Part shown: piece after piece, positions 59,761 through 64,000 of the stretch
Layout of the letters: each line of letters begins with the position of its first letter
Position numbering within the stretch: the stretch's first letter is position 1
NCBI GenBank assembly: GCA_036023115.1
Contig: JAYKKT010000048.1
Span: 5,480,001-5,544,000, forward strand
Reading direction: 5' to 3'
Length of the DNA stretch: 64,000 nucleotides
From: Brasenia schreberi
Taxonomy: Eukaryota > Streptophyta > Magnoliopsida > Nymphaeales > Cabombaceae
Program-made: the position numbers and the translations under genes
The notes under the pieces: model-generated
The model's database searches: none
What the model saw: only the letters and a program-made list of their open reading frames with translations
What the model was told of the DNA's origin: nothing

Positions 59761-62700
59761 ATCAACAAGTGTCACGAACACAGATCGTCTTTGGTTTTCC
59801 TTGTTTCTGATTGTGTATGTCAGGTTTACTTAATGTATGCTAAGCATTAGAAAAGCGTGTTTAAGAACAGAAAGAACATCTCTTCCTTTCCATCTCTTTC
59901 CTTTATTAGTTAAGAACTGGCCGTTGCATAAGAACATTGGATGAAGCACAATTTCATAGCGAGTCAATACATAGTTACAGATTGCAAAGCAATCAGTCCA
60001 TTGAACATTATTGTGAAGGACAAAGACATCAGCGGGATGCCCACGTTTATCCAATGTAAAGGAACATGCACTTCTATTGTAACATTTACAAAGGAACAAG
60101 TCCTTTCTCGAAGTTTTACTTTTATGCTGTCTATAAGCATCAATTTTTGGATTCCAACAAAGAAGCTCAACTATAAAACCGGATATTTCTTACAAAGTAC
60201 AAACTTCCAAAAGTTCCCTTTATCCATTCCCTCCACCCATCCCTCTGTCAGACCTGAGCAATACGTTGGTGTCCTCAACTGCTTTGCCGAAGGATAGTAA
60301 GTTCCAACCATGGAAGAGTATAGTAAGTGTTTGTGGAACAAGAGTAATACAAACTTTGACAGCAATATATAAGTCTCACGTAAACGTAATCATGACTTGA
60401 GAGCTCTTCAAACTTTTGAAGTACTAAATAAATGCATGTAAGTCAATAACTTTGATGTCAGTTCCACGGAAAAGTATATACTCATAAAATAGAGAGGAGA
60501 ATTGAGACCTTCAAGCGTCAAGCATTTGGCAAGGCAAGAATTGAATTCAAAGAGCATACGTCCCTCAATAAGACCACCATCTCTAGAGGCCCATCTCTTG
60601 AGACTCACAGCGCCATCATCAGTTTTATTTTTCCTACTTGTCTCAACAAGGAATTAGCACACGCCAATGAACTAACACAAGATTTTTACTGTTTCATCCC
60701 CTAGCTTTGTGTTTCCTCAGATAGTACAGCATCACCAATGAGAACTGCAGGATTCTAAGGTGGTTTAATCTCTCCTACCAGCCTATCAAGGAACTAACAA
60801 ACACCAACAAAGTGATAACAGAGGTTCAGCATAAATGACAGAGAAGCTTATGACAGACTTACAGCCACAGGTGCCTTAAATGTAATGCTCCTGTTCCTCT
60901 AGACTGTCTCAGAAGATATATATGCATGTAAGTGAGCAGACAACACAAACCAAACTATTTTGGTGAACGATTCTAAATATGTAATTTAGGATGTAGATTA
61001 TCATAACAAAGTTCAATCCAAAATATGAGTAACGAAGATCTATAAAACCGTATGCAGTCAAAGACTGACTAAAAAAAATGCTAAAGACTTAGACAAACAA
61101 GACTGATCCACTAGATAAGACTGAAGGATTTTGATTAATGCTATAAGGTTGGAACAGGATGATGCATATCAAACTGAAAGGAACGGATTACAATGCCAAA
61201 CTGCTATGAACCTGATTATGTAAGAAGTTGATGCAATCCATGATGCCAACTGTTGTGAATCTGATTACGCAAGAATCTAATAGGGTTGCAGTAGAATGTG
61301 GAAAATTCAAGCGCTGAAATATGAAAAACACATGGGCTTGCTCTAGGATCTGAGTAGCATGATCCAATACCAAATATAAGATTAGACTAAAAACAGGATC
61401 CTGATAACGAGTGGATTTTGGTCCATCTTTGATTTCCACATTCAAATTGGACTGGTAATCAGGCTGTTGTGTATAAGAACCTCTGCAAGCAGCACTTGAC
61501 ACTTCATAGTGTTTCGGTATATCACTCTTTCTTCCTTCAAAGCATAAGATATGATGATGGCATCGTTTATTATTGAGAGTGTAGGAAAACTGAGTTATAG
61601 CTTACCCTTATCCAAATCAATGGGTTTTGTTTCACGAGTAACATATTAACTTAGGTTTAGATCTCACCCCAAGAAATAGTAGATCCTCATGTTGTACGTG
61701 TGCATTCATGCCACTTTGCTTGTCTCTTTTTAAGTGTACACGTATGTCTATGCTCCTGTACGTATGAACTTTTGACATAAATTTAGAAATTTGTATGGGC
61801 TGAAAATTTAGTTCCGATCTAGTTTCATATTATTAACTATTGCAGTTTTGGCTATCGCAGTTGAATGTGGGGAATTCAAGCGATGAAATAAGAAAACAAC
61901 ACTATGTGATTGAGAAACAAACAATGAAAGTAGACTTTTGACCCCTTGGCTAGATGAAATAAAACAGAGAAGACACAAAAAAAATGCAAAACTATATTAG
62001 CTGAAAAGAATGACAGCTAATGCTTCTACAGTTGGACCTAGTATTGAATTCGATCAAAGTCAACACTTAAAATGGACTAAAACAGCAAATATCGGATGGT
62101 GGTTGACCACTATGAAGAACTAATGCAAACCATAGACAGCAGAGATCCTACACTAAACAAAGGCACAAGAAAACCACTTAACGGTTGGGGATTTTTGGTG
62201 TAGACTTTTGGTAAAGATGACTCGGAAGGACTAACCAAAGACACAAGAAAACCTAGACTAACATAAGATAATGAGGGTATAAGGCCTACTACCACAAGAT
62301 AGGACTTGTGGAAGGTTTTCAAGACTAAAGAAACAAACTAGGTAGGAGAAGACTTGGTTTCAAGAAAGCACTCGGTATTTTTAGATCTCTATGCTTGGGA
62401 GCACACCTATTTATAGGAGTCCAAGGGTCTTGGAGAGTATATCTCTATGAGCGGCCTCCCAACTGATTCTAAGTGTTTCTTTTATTCAAAATAAGGAACA
62501 AAAGATAACATGGTAGAATCAATAAAATTATTAATTTTGTTGGAAGAAAAACAGATAAATTCAAAAGTTATCACATCTAAAAGTCAAAAAAAAATTCGTT
62601 CACCATTAAACATGTGACTGATAAGATAAAGAATAAAAACAACATTTGTACTACCATTTGCAATAAACTAACTCTTTCATACTTAAGCAAAAACAAAAGG

Positions 62701-62819
62701 CATTGAAGGAATGAAAAAACAGGTAAACCACTATATAGTCCTTTATAGCATATGTCATCTTTGAAGGTATATTAAGGCACACAATTTTTCAACAATGTGT
62801 CACTCAAACTATTTCTCCC
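59761..62819. other. Intergenic DNA with an exon-like patch and LTR-like traces
   Basis: A minus-strand stretch ending at a possible donor (GAAG|GTCTCA, 60,509-60,507) encodes 'SLKRWASRDGGLIEGRMLF' and 'EFNSCLAKC'; it is unrecognised. Short direct repeats with 'aattcaagcg-tgaaata' at about 61,303 and 61,877, and a minus-strand CTATAAATA at 62,408-62,416, hint at LTR remnants of the copia relic to the right. Nothing firmer. Confidence 0.35.
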
Positions 62820-63640
62820 TGCAATATCTTAGACATCTTCTTAGCAAAGGAAGAAGCAAAAGTTGCATCTAAAATGTGCATATTCTAGTACCTAGCTGCT
62901 CCAGTTTTCTGTAGGGTAAGACAGTGCTCCAAGCCTCCTCCTATTATAAACTCAGAATGTCATTGCTCATATACTCACCACTAGAATCAAAACAAAGTAT
63001 TTTAGAATGCACATCACCATTTCGGCCAGTTGTCTAAATACATCAAGCAATACGACTCTATTTGTCAAAAACTATAGCGACGTATATTGAGTACAAACAT
63101 CAACAAAAAAATATAAAACCTAACCCTTTGATTGAACCAGTGAAGGCCTAGACATGTCAAAGTGCTCAAACTGAAATGGATACATTAGACATATCACTAC
63201 TAATTTAGAAGGCAATGCATGATCTTTTACAACTTTGACACCCTTAACAATCTTTCCCATCATAAAAAAAGACCTTGAATTTGTCTACAATACTAGATAA
63301 TCAACTATGTATAGGTTAGAGAAAAGGGTGTGTCTAGTATGACTATGAAAGAAGACAACAGGATCAACAATTGCACCATCAAAATGAAAAGATGAGGCAA
63401 AGGCCCAAGGCTTAGAGAGGTCAGATAGCAAAAACGATCCCTCCTACGACCAGACTTTGTCATCCTAGAGCTCGTGCACAACTCAATCATTACAAGAAAA
63501 CAATACATTCAACTAAGATGAGTTATTTGACCTATATAAATAAGATTCTTGGCAAATGATGAACCATACACTTTAGGTACATTTAGAAATCTTTCTAGGA
63601 TTCAATTTGAAAGAATCAACATCAGTTATCTATTAGAAAA
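62820..63640 (-). pseudogene. Ty1/copia pre-integrase and integrase relic
   Basis: From high to low coordinates the minus strand reads 'FLNVPKVYGSSFAKNLIYIG' (copia: LNVP-FSFNLLSV), 'KSGRRRDRFCYL' (copia: -IG-GRE-GLYYL), 'HSHTRHTLFSNLY' (copia: WH-RLGHPS--LY), 'FEHFDMSRPSLVQSKG' (copia: DVWGPSPVQSKGG), and then 'TNRVVLLDVFRQLAEMV'. This is the copia order of pre-integrase zinc motif and integrase core. The integrase acidic motif D-W-G reads DMSR, and stops separate the parts. RT and RNase H are absent to the left. Confidence 0.7.
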
Positions 63641-63654
63641 ATCAAACGCAAGTA

Positions 63655-63968
63655 TGTTGAAATAGAAGAATCGAATTTTATTGTAGGGAACTCTCGAAAG
63701 AGAGGGTTTTTACAGAGTCAGACCATTGGCCTTCAATACTTTATATGGCACCAAAGTGGTGCTTTTATACAACTCAATATGGTTGTTGGCTAGCATCCAA
63801 CAGTCTTTAGCTGGTTGTCCCAACGGTCCGATGCTGGCTGTCTTGAGCTGGCTGTCCAATGGTCTTCAGCCGGCTTCTGTCCCAATGGCTAGAAAGAAAA
63901 ACTAGTTGTTGGCCCTGACTGGTTCTCATTGGCCCTAGCTGGTTGGTCTCGGCTGTCCCTTCTTAACA
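63655..63968 (-). repeat. Copia-type 3' LTR (314 bp)
   Basis: Bounded by TGTTGAAA at the left and TTCTTAACA at the right, i.e. TG...CA on either strand. On the minus strand it begins tgttaagaagggacagcc directly after a purine tract, contains ccatataaag as TATA box and aataaaa near its end. The element body lies to the right, outside the window. The interior has tandem-like 'gctggctgtcc' wording. Confidence 0.7.
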
Positions 63969-63980
63969 CCCCCTCAAACT
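63969..63980 (-). other. Polypurine tract of the copia element
   Basis: On the minus strand agtttgaggggg immediately precedes the LTR start, as in plant copia elements where plus-strand DNA synthesis is primed here. Confidence 0.6.
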
Positions 63981-64000
63981 GATAGTGTGAACTGACAGTT

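Noticed and set aside
59387..59781. Repeated protein with 'CKRKRILFGR' units on the minus strand
   Set aside because: The frame is broken by the unit-length changes and is explained by the tandem array. There is no start or family support.

Overview
This window reads as nuclear DNA of a flowering plant. It is AT-rich, its one recognisable host gene is split by short GT/AG introns, and most of the rest is decayed plant retrotransposons and DNA transposons broken by long (AT)n and (CT)n microsatellites. There is no bacterial, organellar or viral gene organisation. The species cannot be named from the sequence.

Left part (1-8,340): a secreted family-27 alpha-galactosidase gene, closest in motif wording to plant AGAL3, on the minus strand. 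Ten exons (266 codons) run from the ATG at 8,167 down to 649. The C-terminal exons lie beyond the left edge. Both catalytic aspartates are present. Intron 4 (about 4 kb) is swollen by an old RTE-type LINE that itself carries a SINE-like insertion, and a long (AT)n/(AGAT)n tract sits 35 bp before the ATG.

Middle part (8,340-36,300): transposon strata. RTE-clade LINEs dominate. At 23,641-26,043 there is a 5'-truncated copy with an 18-bp target-site duplication (TSD) whose reading frame is broken by one stop. At 20,306-22,089 there is a more damaged copy with a 20-bp TSD and a triplicated 5' end. Truncated or interrupted copies lie at 9,152-9,608 and 33,420-36,270. Around them are a hAT-type TTF zinc-finger relic, Ty3/gypsy gag, protease and reverse-transcriptase relics, a CACTA DUF4216 relic, a tRNA-like SINE, and an inverted-repeat element of about 1.2 kb lodged in one LINE.

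Right part (36,300-64,000): an orphan exon between (AT)n tracts; three copies of a short element with TAGACATGG termini and 8-bp target duplications (hAT-type MITEs); a Ty3/gypsy relic lacking reverse transcriptase; two L1-type LINE relics; a gag-only LTR retrotransposon (50,401-55,047); an inverted-repeat element with 33-bp subterminal repeats and an RNase H-like fragment (55,297-56,530); a 119-132-bp tandem array (59,036-59,760); and a copia pol relic next to an LTR at the right edge.

The mobile elements form layers rather than a pathway: RTE LINEs supplied both autonomous-type copies and the 3' tail of a smaller nonautonomous element, and later insertions broke earlier ones. No novel defence or metabolic system is visible. 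The most interesting items are the RTE/SINE pair, the inverted-repeat element with patterned subterminal repeats, the MITE family and the gag-only LTR element.
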